Shown here: positions 44,037 through 52,712 of the stretch, one piece after another | How the letters are laid out: the number at the start of each line of letters is the position of its first letter | How positions within the stretch are numbered: position 1 is the stretch's first letter | From: Rhodoferax koreense | GTDB lineage: Bacteria; Pseudomonadota; Gammaproteobacteria; Burkholderiales; Burkholderiaceae_C | Direction of reading: 5' to 3' | NCBI RefSeq assembly: GCF_001955695.1 | Contig: NZ_CP019236.1 | Coordinates: 868,001-932,000, forward strand | DNA: 64,000 bases | Made by a program: the position numbers and the translations under genes | Notes under the pieces: generated by a model | What the model was told of the DNA's origin: nothing | What the model saw: only the letters and a program-made list of their open reading frames with translations | The model's database searches: none

Positions 44037-45613
44037 GCGCCGACTTCGACGTCATCGTCATCGGAAGTGGTCCGGCCGGCGTCTCGGCCGCGTTTCCGCT
44101 GGTGCAGGCGGGGTTGCGCGTGGCGATGCTCGATGGCGGCCGGACGCAGGCGGTCGCGCCGCCCCGGGCCGATTTCCTGACAGCGCGCGCGACCGACCCG
44201 CATCAATGGGCTTGGATGATCGGCCGCGATTTCCACGCGCTTAGGGCCATGGACGCCGTTTCGCCCAAGCTGCGCGTGCCGACTCAAGCCTTTGCTTTCG
44301 AAGGCTTCCAGTTGGCGAATCGTATCGCCGCCACGCCCTTCGTCGCTGTGGGCTCGCTGGCTACCGGCGGGCTGTCCAATGCCTGGGGCTGCGGCGTGGC
44401 GCGCTTTAGCGACGCCGAAGCGCGGATGCCGTTTCCCGTCGCCGATCTGGGTCCCTCGTACCGCGAGGTCGCCCGGCGCATGGGCCTGAGCGGCGGGGGG
44501 GGCGATGACCTAAGCGACTACTTCGGCCTGGACGAGGACTGCGATCCTCCGGTGCCTATGGACCGCGCGCATGAAGCGATGTGGCGGCGGTACACGAAGG
44601 CCCGCACGTCGCTGTGCAAGGGCGGTTTTCGGCTGGGGCGCTCGCGCGTCGCTGTGCTCTCGCGCCCGCGCGAGGACCGGCAGGCCTGCGACCTAGCCGG
44701 CAATTGCCTGTTCGGCTGCAGCCGCCAGGCGATGTATTCGGCCTCTGCCGACGTGGAGCGACTGCGTGCCTTCCCGAATTTCCACTGGCTGCCCGGGCAT
44801 CTGGTCGACTCCATCGTGGTGGACGGCGAACGAACCGTAGTGCAACTGCGCGAACCTAGCGGCACGTGCGCCAGGCTCGCCGCGCGCAGGCTGTTCGTGG
44901 CCGCTGGCACGCTGGCGAGCACCCGCCTGGTGCTGCAGGCCCTGCAGCGGCGCGAGCCGGTACCGCTGCTGTCCTGTCCCACAGCAGCCTTCCTTCTCTG
45001 GCTACCCGGCCTTCTGGGCCAGCCCCGCGAACGTGGCTTCGGGCTGGGTCAGCTGTCCTACGCCTTGCAACTGACTGGCGGTCGCACGGCGTTCGGCTCC
45101 ACCTTTGCCACCACCGGCATCCCAATGTGGGAGCTGGCCCGCCACTTGCCGCTCGGCCGCAGCACCGCCTTGCAGGTGCTCCGCGACCTGCTCGGATCTT
45201 GCGTGGTGGGCAACCTGTTCCTCCCCGGCGAGCTGTCCGACGCACGGGCGCGTCTGGACGACCGCGATACGCTGCGCATTGAGGGAGGCTGGCGGCAAGC
45301 CGATGTCGAGGACCTGCTGCGCGAAGCCCGGCGTAAGTTAGCCGGCGCCTACCGCAAGATGAACGCCTGGATGTTGCCCGGCAGCTTCACGCCCGGGCGG
45401 CCGGGCAGCGACATCCACTATGCTGGCACGCTGCCGATGGCGGCCGATCCTGGCGCCGGGCAGACCTCGGTGCAAGGCGAAGTGCGTGGGCTGCGCCATG
45501 TGCACGTGGTCGACGGCGCATGCTTGCCCGCGCTGCCAGAGAAATCACACACCCTTACCCTGATGGCCAATGCTGACCGGATCGGTCGGCTGATCGCCCC
45601 TACACTTATATGA
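44033..45613 (+). CDS. GMC-type FAD-dependent oxidoreductase
   Basis: A 526-residue flavoprotein. The N-terminus holds VIVIGSGPAGVSAAFPLVQA (FAD-binding, residues about 8-27). A middle SLATGGLSNAWGCGVARFS stretch follows, and the C-terminus has HYAGTLPMA, then HVVDGACLPALPEKSHTLTL, the GMC_oxred_C pattern. GMC enzymes oxidise alcohols, including sugars. Their presence inside an O-antigen operon is unusual. It overlaps the epimerase-like gene and wecB by 4 bases each. Confidence 0.85.
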   Translation: MSADFDVIVIGSGPAGVSAAFPLVQAGLRVAMLDGGRTQAVAPPRADFLTARATDPHQWAWMIGRDFHALRAMDAVSPKLRVPTQAFAFEGFQLANRIAATPFVAVGSLATGGLSNAWGCGVARFSDAEARMPFPVADLGPSYREVARRMGLSGGGGDDLSDYFGLDEDCDPPVPMDRAHEAMWRRYTKARTSLCKGGFRLGRSRVAVLSRPREDRQACDLAGNCLFGCSRQAMYSASADVERLRAFPNFHWLPGHLVDSIVVDGERTVVQLREPSGTCARLAARRLFVAAGTLASTRLVLQALQRREPVPLLSCPTAAFLLWLPGLLGQPRERGFGLGQLSYALQLTGGRTAFGSTFATTGIPMWELARHLPLGRSTALQVLRDLLGSCVVGNLFLPGELSDARARLDDRDTLRIEGGWRQADVEDLLREARRKLAGAYRKMNAWMLPGSFTPGRPGSDIHYAGTLPMAADPGAGQTSVQGEVRGLRHVHVVDGACLPALPEKSHTLTLMANADRIGRLIAPTLI

Positions 45614-46719
45614 TGAAAACGAAGCCGAAAATTATCTGCGCTGTGGGCACCCGCCCTGAGGCCGTTAAGATGGCCCCCGTCATCTTGGCCCTTCGCGGGA
45701 CTCCGGAGATCGATTGCCGCGTGCTGGCCACCGCGCAACATCGCCACATACTGGACCAAGTGCTGACCTTCTTCGGTACAACGCCCGACATCGACCTGGA
45801 TATCATGCGGCCCAACCAGGCCCTGGCGCAGCTCACTGCGCGCCTGTTGGTCGAGATCGACCAGGTGCTGGAGCGCGAGCAGCCCGACGCGGTGCTCGCG
45901 CAGGGTGACACCACTACCGTGATGACGGTGGCACTGGCCTGCTTCTATCGCCGCATCCCATTCGGTCACGTCGAGGCTGGCCTGCGCACCTGGGACCTGC
46001 AGAATCCGTTTCCCGAGGAGGCCAACCGCGTCATCGCCGGCCGGCTGACTCGGTGGCACTTCGCGCCCACCGAGGGCTCGCGTCGCAACCTGCTCAAGGA
46101 AGGCGTGGACGACGCCGACATCGTGGTCACCGGCAACACGGTGATTGACGCGTTACTGATGACGGCGAGCCGCGAGCTCGACTTCGGCTTCGACTTCCCG
46201 GCCGATTCGCGCATGGTGCTGGTCACTGCGCACCGCCGCGAGAACTTCGGCGCGCCCTTCCTGGAAGTCTGCCGCGCCCTGCGCACGCTGGCCCTGCGCA
46301 ACCCAGACGTGCAGTTTGTCTACCCGGTGCACCCCAACCCCAATGTCAAGGACGTCGCCCACGCCCACTTGGCCGGCCTGTCCAATTTCACGTTGTGCGA
46401 GCCGTTGGAGTATGCGCCTTTCGTCGCGGCGATGAAGCGTGCGTACATCATCATCAGCGACTCCGGCGGTGTTCAGGAGGAGGCGCCCGCGCTCGGCAAA
46501 CCGGTGCTGGTCCTGCGCGACGAGACCGAGCGGCCCGAGGCGGTGGAGCAGGGCGTGGTCAAGCTGGTCGGCCCGCACGAGGACGCCATTGTTTCCGAGG
46601 CCCAGCACCTGCTCGACGACCCCGAAGCCTACCGTGCCATGGCGCGCGGCATTTCGCCGTATGGCGACGGCATGGCGGCTGGCCGTATCGTACAGACGTT
46701 GCTGAAACATTTCGCTTGA
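45610..46719 (+). CDS. wecB: UDP-N-acetylglucosamine 2-epimerase (non-hydrolysing)
   Basis: It makes UDP-ManNAc from UDP-GlcNAc. It has 369 residues: AVGTRPEAVKMAPVILAL at the start, AQHRHILDQVL, then GDTTTVMTVALACFYRRI and HVEAGLRTWD. Later come the TAHRRENFG segment and SDSGGVQEEAPALGKPVLVLRD. The start is ATG at 45610 or the adjacent ATG at 45613. No UDP-ManNAc dehydrogenase (wecC) accompanies it, so ManNAc itself or a downstream use is likely. Confidence 0.94.
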   Translation: MMKTKPKIICAVGTRPEAVKMAPVILALRGTPEIDCRVLATAQHRHILDQVLTFFGTTPDIDLDIMRPNQALAQLTARLLVEIDQVLEREQPDAVLAQGDTTTVMTVALACFYRRIPFGHVEAGLRTWDLQNPFPEEANRVIAGRLTRWHFAPTEGSRRNLLKEGVDDADIVVTGNTVIDALLMTASRELDFGFDFPADSRMVLVTAHRRENFGAPFLEVCRALRTLALRNPDVQFVYPVHPNPNVKDVAHAHLAGLSNFTLCEPLEYAPFVAAMKRAYIIISDSGGVQEEAPALGKPVLVLRDETERPEAVEQGVVKLVGPHEDAIVSEAQHLLDDPEAYRAMARGISPYGDGMAAGRIVQTLLKHFA

Positions 46720-47852
46720 GGGCGCTCGTTTATCTTTCAGCTGTGCCATGGGCTAGTTTCGCCCAGCGTCCGCACAAGTTCGCTGAGTGGTTCCATGCTA
46801 TGCATGGCGGGCAGGTGCTCTGGCTTGATCCCTATCCCACCCGCCTGCCGCAGGCACAGGACTTCGCGCGCCTGCGCAACACCGCGCGCGAGCCGGCCCA
46901 TCCGCAGCCGGACTGGCTTCGCGTGCTGCGCGTGCCCGCTGCGCCGGTCGAGCCACTGCCGGGTGGTGTGTTCCTGAACCGATTGCTCTGGCGTGGCGTG
47001 ATCGACGAAGTCAAGCGCTTCGCCCGCGCCCAGCCACACTGCGAGCTGGTGATCGGCAAGCCCTCACAACTGGCTTGCGAGCTGTTGAAGTCCGGCTTCC
47101 CGGCGCATAGTTTCACGCGTACCGTCTACGATGCCATGGACGACTTCCCATTCTTTCATCGCGGGTTGTCCAAGGCGTCGGTGCGCGAAACCGAGCGCGC
47201 TATGGCCCGCACCGTCGAAGTTACCCTGGTGTCCTCGAGCCGGCTGGCCGACAAGTTTGCCTCCCTGTCGCGGCATGTGGTGCTAGCCCGCAATGCCTGC
47301 GATCCGGCGACGCTGCCGCCAGTCGACGTACTCGCCAGCCTGCGCGAGCCGGGGTTGGTGGGCTACGTGGGTACCATCGCGTCCTGGTTCGACTGGGATA
47401 TGGTCGTCGGCCTCGCTACCGCGTGCCCTGACCGTGCGTTCCGGCTCATCGGCCCTGTGCACGGCGCAGTGCCGTCGTCGCTGCCCGCGAACATCGAGTT
47501 GCGCCCTGCTTGCAGCCACGACCAAGCCATCCGCGAGATGTCGCGTTTTTCCGTCGGGCTGATCCCATTCCGGCTCAATGCGCTCACCGCATGTGTCGAC
47601 CCGGTGAAATACTACGAGTACCGTGCCTTGGGCGTGCCCGTGGTCAGCAGCGCTTTCGGTGAAATGCCCCTGCATGCCGCCGCAGACCCTGGAGTGCGGC
47701 TTGCCACCTTGGCAGACTGGGCGCTCGCACTCGACCACGCCGCGGAGCAGCGCGATGCGGCCGTTTCCATCGAGATCTTTCGCAGTCGCAACAGCTGGGC
47801 CGCCCGTTTCTCTTCTGCCCTTCAACCTTCATCTGATAGCATCTGCCCGTGA
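46716..47852 (+). CDS. Glycosyltransferase (GT4-like)
   Basis: A 378-residue protein with a GT-B layout. VYDAMDDFPFFHRGLSKAS (about residues 130-150) and GYVGTIASWFDWDMVVGLA lead to the donor-site segment DPVKYYEYRALGVPVVSS. It resembles the GT4-like part of the 1544-residue protein, which has YDCMDHHEGF and GYIGAIAEWFDLEL at equivalent places. The TTG start at 46716 overlaps the wecB stop (TTGA); no ATG gives a complete N-terminus. Confidence 0.85.
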   Translation: MRALVYLSAVPWASFAQRPHKFAEWFHAMHGGQVLWLDPYPTRLPQAQDFARLRNTAREPAHPQPDWLRVLRVPAAPVEPLPGGVFLNRLLWRGVIDEVKRFARAQPHCELVIGKPSQLACELLKSGFPAHSFTRTVYDAMDDFPFFHRGLSKASVRETERAMARTVEVTLVSSSRLADKFASLSRHVVLARNACDPATLPPVDVLASLREPGLVGYVGTIASWFDWDMVVGLATACPDRAFRLIGPVHGAVPSSLPANIELRPACSHDQAIREMSRFSVGLIPFRLNALTACVDPVKYYEYRALGVPVVSSAFGEMPLHAAADPGVRLATLADWALALDHAAEQRDAAVSIEIFRSRNSWAARFSSALQPSSDSICP

Positions 47853-48955
47853 ACAAGCCGCTTCCGGTTACTCAGCCATTTCTCCCACCGCTCGAGGAAT
47901 TCATCCCCTATCTGCAGCAGATCTGGGATTCGCGTTGGCTGACCAACGGCGGCCGTTTCCACCAGGAGCTCGAGGCCGCACTGGCCGAGTACCTGGGCGT
48001 CAAGCACCTGTGCCTGTTCAATAACGGCACCGTCGCGCTGGTGACGGCGCTGCAGTGCCTGCGTATCACGGGCGAAGTCGTTACCACACCGTATTCGTTT
48101 GTGGCCACCGCGCACTCCGTTCTGTGGAACAACCTGCGGCCAGTGTTCGTCGACATCGATCCGCGCACCTTCAACCTCGACCCCGCGCGCATCGAGCCCG
48201 CCATCACGCCAGCCACTACGGCCATCATGCCTGTGCACTGCTATGGCACACCCTGCGATGTGGACGCCATCCAGCGCATCGCCGACATCTACGGATTGCG
48301 CGTGATCTATGACGCGGCGCACGCCTTCGCCGTGCGCCGCAAAGGCGTCTCCATCTTGGAGTATGGTGACCTGTCTGTGCTGAGCTTCCATGCCACCAAG
48401 GTCTTCAACACCTTCGAGGGCGGCGCCATCATCTGCCCTGACGCCAAGACCAAGCAGCGGGTCGACTATCTCAAGAATTTCGGCTTTGCCGACGAGGTGA
48501 CCGTGGTCGCGCCCGGCATCAACGGCAAGATGAACGAGGTTCAGTCGGCCTTCGGCCTGCTGCAACTGCGTTACGTCGACGAGGCTATCGCCCACCGTCT
48601 ACGCATCGACGCCCGCTACCGCGAAGGCCTAAGCGGCGTGTCGGGCATCGAGATTCCGCAGCCACTGGAAGACGTCTCGCACAACGGCTCGTACTTCCCG
48701 GTGCTGGTCGGGCCCGGCTACCCGCTTAGCCGTGATGCGCTCTACGATAAGCTCAAAACCCATGGGATTCTGGCGCGCCGGTATTTCTATCCGCTCATCA
48801 GCGACATGCCGATGTACCGCGGCCTGCCTTCGGCCACGCGGGAAAACCTGCCCGTCGCCCAGCGCGTGGCGCAGCAGGTGCTGTGCCTGCCGATTTTTTC
48901 GGACTTGTCGGAGAGCGACCAGTCGCGCATCATCGAACTGGTGCGCGGCGCGTGA
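47849..48955 (+). CDS. DegT/DnrJ/EryC1-family sugar aminotransferase
   Basis: A 368-residue PLP enzyme. Segments are RWLTNGGRFHQELEAALAEYL, then FNNGTVALVTAL, VIYDAAHAF and SFHATKVFNTFEGG with the PLP lysine at residue 184. It should aminate a keto-deoxy sugar nucleotide, and dTDP-4-keto-6-deoxyglucose from rfbB is the obvious candidate. The GTG start overlaps the preceding stop. An acetyltransferase follows, so an N-acetylated amino sugar is expected. Confidence 0.9.
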   Translation: MNKPLPVTQPFLPPLEEFIPYLQQIWDSRWLTNGGRFHQELEAALAEYLGVKHLCLFNNGTVALVTALQCLRITGEVVTTPYSFVATAHSVLWNNLRPVFVDIDPRTFNLDPARIEPAITPATTAIMPVHCYGTPCDVDAIQRIADIYGLRVIYDAAHAFAVRRKGVSILEYGDLSVLSFHATKVFNTFEGGAIICPDAKTKQRVDYLKNFGFADEVTVVAPGINGKMNEVQSAFGLLQLRYVDEAIAHRLRIDARYREGLSGVSGIEIPQPLEDVSHNGSYFPVLVGPGYPLSRDALYDKLKTHGILARRYFYPLISDMPMYRGLPSATRENLPVAQRVAQQVLCLPIFSDLSESDQSRIIELVRGA

Positions 48956-49542
48956 TGGCGCTTTTCTACAGCCCGGCCGAACTGGCGCAGATGGGGTTTC
49001 TGTCCGTCGGCAACGCGGTGCGTTTGTCGCGTAAGGCCTCGGTCCACGGCGCCAGCCGCATCGCTCTGGGCGACCACGTGCGCATTGATGACTTCTGCGT
49101 CTTGTCGGCCGGCGCGGGCGGCATCGCCATCGGCAACCATATCCACGTTGCTGTGTTCTCCTCGATCATCGGCGCGGGGCGGGTCCAGCTCGACGATTTC
49201 TCCAACATCTCATCGCGCGTGAGCATCTATTCGAGCAGCGACGACTATTCCGGTGAAGCCATGACCAACCCCACGGTGCCCACCGAGTGGACGCGCGTCG
49301 ATAGCGCGCCAGTACATGTTGGTCGGCATGCCATTATCGGCGCCGGTTCTGTCTTACTCCCGGGCGTGCATCTGGGGGAGGGGGCAGCAGTCGGTGCGCT
49401 ATCACTGGTCAAGTCGGACTGCGAGGCATTCGGTATCTACGCCGGCTCGCCGGCCCGTCGCGTCGGCACGCGCAAGAAAACTCTGTTGGACCTCGAGAGG
49501 CAGTTCCTTGCCCAGCGCGCCCATGCAGACGCCCAGCCCTGA
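48955..49542 (+). CDS. Hexapeptide-repeat acetyltransferase
   Basis: A 195-residue left-handed beta-helix acyltransferase: VHGASRIALGDHVRIDDFCVL, then IAIGNHIHVAVFSSIIGAG and HVGRHAIIGAGSVLLPGVHLGEG, and the closing YAGSPARRVG typical of the family. It overlaps the aminotransferase by one base and the second GtrA gene by 20. The most natural job is N-acetylation of the aminotransferase product. Confidence 0.87.
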   Translation: MALFYSPAELAQMGFLSVGNAVRLSRKASVHGASRIALGDHVRIDDFCVLSAGAGGIAIGNHIHVAVFSSIIGAGRVQLDDFSNISSRVSIYSSSDDYSGEAMTNPTVPTEWTRVDSAPVHVGRHAIIGAGSVLLPGVHLGEGAAVGALSLVKSDCEAFGIYAGSPARRVGTRKKTLLDLERQFLAQRAHADAQP

Positions 49543-49942
49543 ACGCCTCGCCGGCCTGGGGCGCGTGCTGCGCTTCGGGCTGGCCGGCGGCGCCAACACG
49601 GCCGTCACTTTCCTGGTCTATGCGGGGCTGGTCCGCTCCGGTGTTGCTTATCCGCTCGCCAATGGCTTCGCGTGGATGCTCGGCTTGATTTGCGGCTACC
49701 TGCTGGGCAAACTCTACGTATTTCGCGACCGGGCGGTGCCGGTTCATCGCAGTAGGAAACAGTTCTTAACCTTTACCGGTGTTTACATCGTGAGCTTCCT
49801 GCTCAGCACTGGACTGCTTGCAGCCCTGGTGGAGTCGGGGCTGTTCAATGCCGTCACGGCCCAGTTCCTCGTCATCCCGGTGGTCGCCACGTTCAACTTC
49901 GTCTCGTCACGGTACATAGTGTTCGACTCGGACGTGACCTAA
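49523..49942 (+). CDS. GtrA-family membrane protein (second copy)
   Basis: A 139-residue protein with four membrane segments: VLRFGLAGGANTAVTFLVYAG, then NGFAWMLGLICGYLLGKLYVF, the VSFLLSTGLLAALVE segment and ATFNFVSSRYIVFD. It is a more canonical GtrA than the copy at 42391. The ATG at 49523 overlaps the acetyltransferase by 20 bases. It is followed by a GtrB-like GT2 and a GT-C protein, forming the standard three-part Gtr set. Confidence 0.9.
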   Translation: MQTPSPERLAGLGRVLRFGLAGGANTAVTFLVYAGLVRSGVAYPLANGFAWMLGLICGYLLGKLYVFRDRAVPVHRSRKQFLTFTGVYIVSFLLSTGLLAALVESGLFNAVTAQFLVIPVVATFNFVSSRYIVFDSDVT

Positions 49943-49964
49943 GATCCTTTCGCCTCCTCGACCC

Positions 49965-50996
49965 ATGTCTTCTCCTCCTCTTATTTCCGTGGTCGTGCCT
50001 GTTTTTCGCAACGCACCGACGCTGCTGCCCACCTTCGAGGGAGTGCTCGCCGTGCGAGATCAGAACTTTCCCGACCTCGACTTCGAGATGGTGCTGGTCG
50101 ACGACGGCTCGGACGACGACTCCTGGCAGGCGATGCAGGGCCTGTACGCGGCTTATCCCGCGCATGTTCGCCTGCTTAAGCTATCGCGCAATTTCGGCCA
50201 GGTGAGTGCCATCCTGGCCGGTTGCGAGGCTGCACGCGGTGACGCCGTCGTCACCCTCTCGGCCGATCTGCAGGACCCGCCCGGGCTCATCGCCCAGATG
50301 GTGGCATGTTGGCGCGAGGGTTCAGAAGTGGTGATCGCCCATCGTGAGGCGCGCGACGACGACGTCGCCGCCACACTGTTTTCGCGCCTGGCCTACGGGA
50401 TCGCCCGGCGCGCAAACCCGCGTATTCCGCGAGGCGGTTTCGACTACTTGCTTCTGAGCCACCGTGCCGCGCGGCTGCTGTTGTCGTTCAAGGGGCGGCA
50501 TCGCTTCTTTCAGGGCGACGTGCTGTGGCTCGGCTTTCCCACGACCTTCCTGCCCTATGTGCGCCAGAAGCGGCCGGTGGGCCGCTCTGGGTGGTCGTTC
50601 GCGAAGAAGTTCAAGTACTTCACCGACTTGCTGCTTGACTCCTCGTACTTTCCGATCCGGCTGATGTCCTGCCTGGGTTTTGTTACGGCCATCGCCGGTC
50701 TGGTGTACGCCCTGGTGATCGTGTTCGCTTGGTTTCATAACGAGACACCGTTTCCAGGCTACGCGCCCATCATGATTACCCAATTGATCGTCGGCGGACT
50801 GATTATGATGATGCTAGGCGTCGTCGGCGAGTACCTCTGGCGCATCTACGACGACGTGAAGCAGCGCCCGCTGTACATTGTCGAGAAGGCTGTGATCTCC
50901 GACACGTCGCTCGCTCACGCGCCCCTCGCCGATGTGCGTGTCGCCGGTTCGCTTTCCGCCGATCAGAATGCACCAGCCGCGAATACCTCGCAGTGA
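49965..50996 (+). CDS. GT2 bactoprenol-linked sugar transferase (GtrB/ArnC-like)
   Basis: A 343-residue enzyme: SVVVPVFRNAPTLLPTFEG, then MVLVDDGSDDDSW, LSRNFGQVSAILAGC and TLSADLQDPPGLI are classic GtrB-like motifs. Two C-terminal membrane segments (LMSCLGFVTAIAGLVYALVIV and MITQLIVGGLIMMMLGVVG) are present. It should move a sugar from its nucleotide to undecaprenyl phosphate for flipping by the adjacent GtrA. Confidence 0.92.
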   Translation: MSSPPLISVVVPVFRNAPTLLPTFEGVLAVRDQNFPDLDFEMVLVDDGSDDDSWQAMQGLYAAYPAHVRLLKLSRNFGQVSAILAGCEAARGDAVVTLSADLQDPPGLIAQMVACWREGSEVVIAHREARDDDVAATLFSRLAYGIARRANPRIPRGGFDYLLLSHRAARLLLSFKGRHRFFQGDVLWLGFPTTFLPYVRQKRPVGRSGWSFAKKFKYFTDLLLDSSYFPIRLMSCLGFVTAIAGLVYALVIVFAWFHNETPFPGYAPIMITQLIVGGLIMMMLGVVGEYLWRIYDDVKQRPLYIVEKAVISDTSLAHAPLADVRVAGSLSADQNAPAANTSQ

Positions 50997-52663
50997 GCGA
51001 CGCGGCCATGAACGTTGCAGCCATCAGGGGAGGCAGCATCCTGCGGAGCCTTCGTATTGTGCTGTTCTCGCTGGTCGGACTGGTGCTGCTGGCGCTCCTA
51101 GCCAACTATTTCCGTCGCATTACGCCGCTGCGGCACCTGGACAGCGTGTTTCTGTTCGAGTCGGTGGATTCCATCCTGGCGCACGGCCTGCCGCTGTCGC
51201 ACACGGTCCTGTCGTGGCCCGTGGTCGCGCCTATGCTGGACTGGCCGGTCGCGCGTATCTGTGCCGCTGCCTTGCCGTTCCTGGAGGGCGATGGCTACAA
51301 CGTGCTGGACAACCACGCGTACTTCCTGTTGTACCCGATCGCGGTGCTGGCGCGGCTTATAGGGACGCACGATGCTTTCGCCTGGCTCAATGCCGCAGCG
51401 CACCTGGCCCTGGTGCTGATGCCCTGGGTGTTCCTGCGTCGCTCCGGCCTGCCCGTGCTGGCGGTCGCCGCGTTCGCCATTGCCGTTGCGGCTTGGCCGG
51501 CTTGGTCGCTCTCGGCCATGGGCGACTACTACCTCGACCGGCTCTACATGCCGCTCATGCTCGGGTTGCTGTACCTGCTGCATCGGGGGGCCTTGCAGGA
51601 AGGGGCGCTCACACGCGGCAGACTGGCGGGCATCGCGTGCGTCGCGTTGCTCGCGGCCATGACGACCGAGCGCGCCACCATCATGGTGCTGGCCGCGCTG
51701 CTATTCTTCGTCGTGTTGGCGCTGCCATGGCGCCGCGTGCGCGCGCAGGCAGGGTTCTGGCTGGGCCTCCCTCTGCTGCTGGTGGCCTACCTCGCCTGGT
51801 ACTTCAGCGTTATGTTTCACGGCTTTGAGGGGGGCGGCAGCCTGCGCGCCAACGCCTACTTGACCGCGCGCGCGCTGGTCGAGCGATTCCATGATCCGCG
51901 CATGGTGGTGTTTGCGCTAACCAATCTGCTGTTCCTGGGCTGGATGGCCTGTCTGGCGGGCTGGCGTTATCTGCTGCTCGCCCTGGGGGCGCTGCTGCCG
52001 AACCTGATCGTGACCACCGGCGGCGCCGAGCTGAACGGCTGGGTCACGCACTACCACGCCATGTACATTCCCTTCCTGGTGTTCGCCGCCTCGATCGGTT
52101 TCGCCCGATTTATGGACTGGCTGCCACAGGGCGGCGCGCGCGTACTGGTGGCGATAGCCAGCGCCAGTGCTTCATTAGTTCTGGCTGCCACCTATCAGCC
52201 CTTCGAAGCTACCTTCACCGCACCTGCGGCCGATCGGACGCAGGGCGGGATCCTGCGGGCGGTTTATCGCTTCTATGTACACCGCGATCAATCGCCGGAG
52301 CGAGCTATGTTGTTTTGGATCCAGCAGCTTCCGGATGCCGTCTCTGCCGGTGCAAGAGTTAGTGCGGTCGAAGGCGCAATGCCGGTGCTGTACCATTCGC
52401 ACGCGTTGGCACTGTACCCCTCAGGCCTCGACCACGCGGACGTGTTGGTTATCTCTGGCGCGCTGGTTGACGGTAAGGCAGCGTTCGTGACCGGCTTGCC
52501 TTATCCAGGCAATGCGGAGCAGGTCGCGCAGGTGAACGCTTGCTTGCTGGAGCGAGCAATTCGGCAAGGTTTCGCCGTGGAGCGGGAGATTCTCGGTGCG
52601 GGGCTGATTGTGTTGCGCCGATCAGCGGCTCCCCAGCCAGCGATCGCGGCGCCGCGTTCCTGA
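50993..52663 (+). CDS. GT-C-type membrane protein (Gtr-specific transferase)
   Basis: A 556-residue membrane protein with about ten hydrophobic segments after a short N-terminus (IVLFSLVGLVLLALLANYF), and a soluble C-terminal part from about residue 400. It follows GtrA and GtrB, where the serotype-specific third component is expected, so it probably transfers the flipped sugar onto the polysaccharide. The GTG at 50993 overlaps the preceding stop; an ATG at 51008 is also possible. Family assignment is by topology and context, not by a strong motif. Confidence 0.68.
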   Translation: MSDAAMNVAAIRGGSILRSLRIVLFSLVGLVLLALLANYFRRITPLRHLDSVFLFESVDSILAHGLPLSHTVLSWPVVAPMLDWPVARICAAALPFLEGDGYNVLDNHAYFLLYPIAVLARLIGTHDAFAWLNAAAHLALVLMPWVFLRRSGLPVLAVAAFAIAVAAWPAWSLSAMGDYYLDRLYMPLMLGLLYLLHRGALQEGALTRGRLAGIACVALLAAMTTERATIMVLAALLFFVVLALPWRRVRAQAGFWLGLPLLLVAYLAWYFSVMFHGFEGGGSLRANAYLTARALVERFHDPRMVVFALTNLLFLGWMACLAGWRYLLLALGALLPNLIVTTGGAELNGWVTHYHAMYIPFLVFAASIGFARFMDWLPQGGARVLVAIASASASLVLAATYQPFEATFTAPAADRTQGGILRAVYRFYVHRDQSPERAMLFWIQQLPDAVSAGARVSAVEGAMPVLYHSHALALYPSGLDHADVLVISGALVDGKAAFVTGLPYPGNAEQVAQVNACLLERAIRQGFAVEREILGAGLIVLRRSAAPQPAIAAPRS

Positions 52664-52712
52664 GGCCGGAAGCGTACTAAGAATGGAGCAAGCCTATGTT
52701 CGACAGGCAAAT

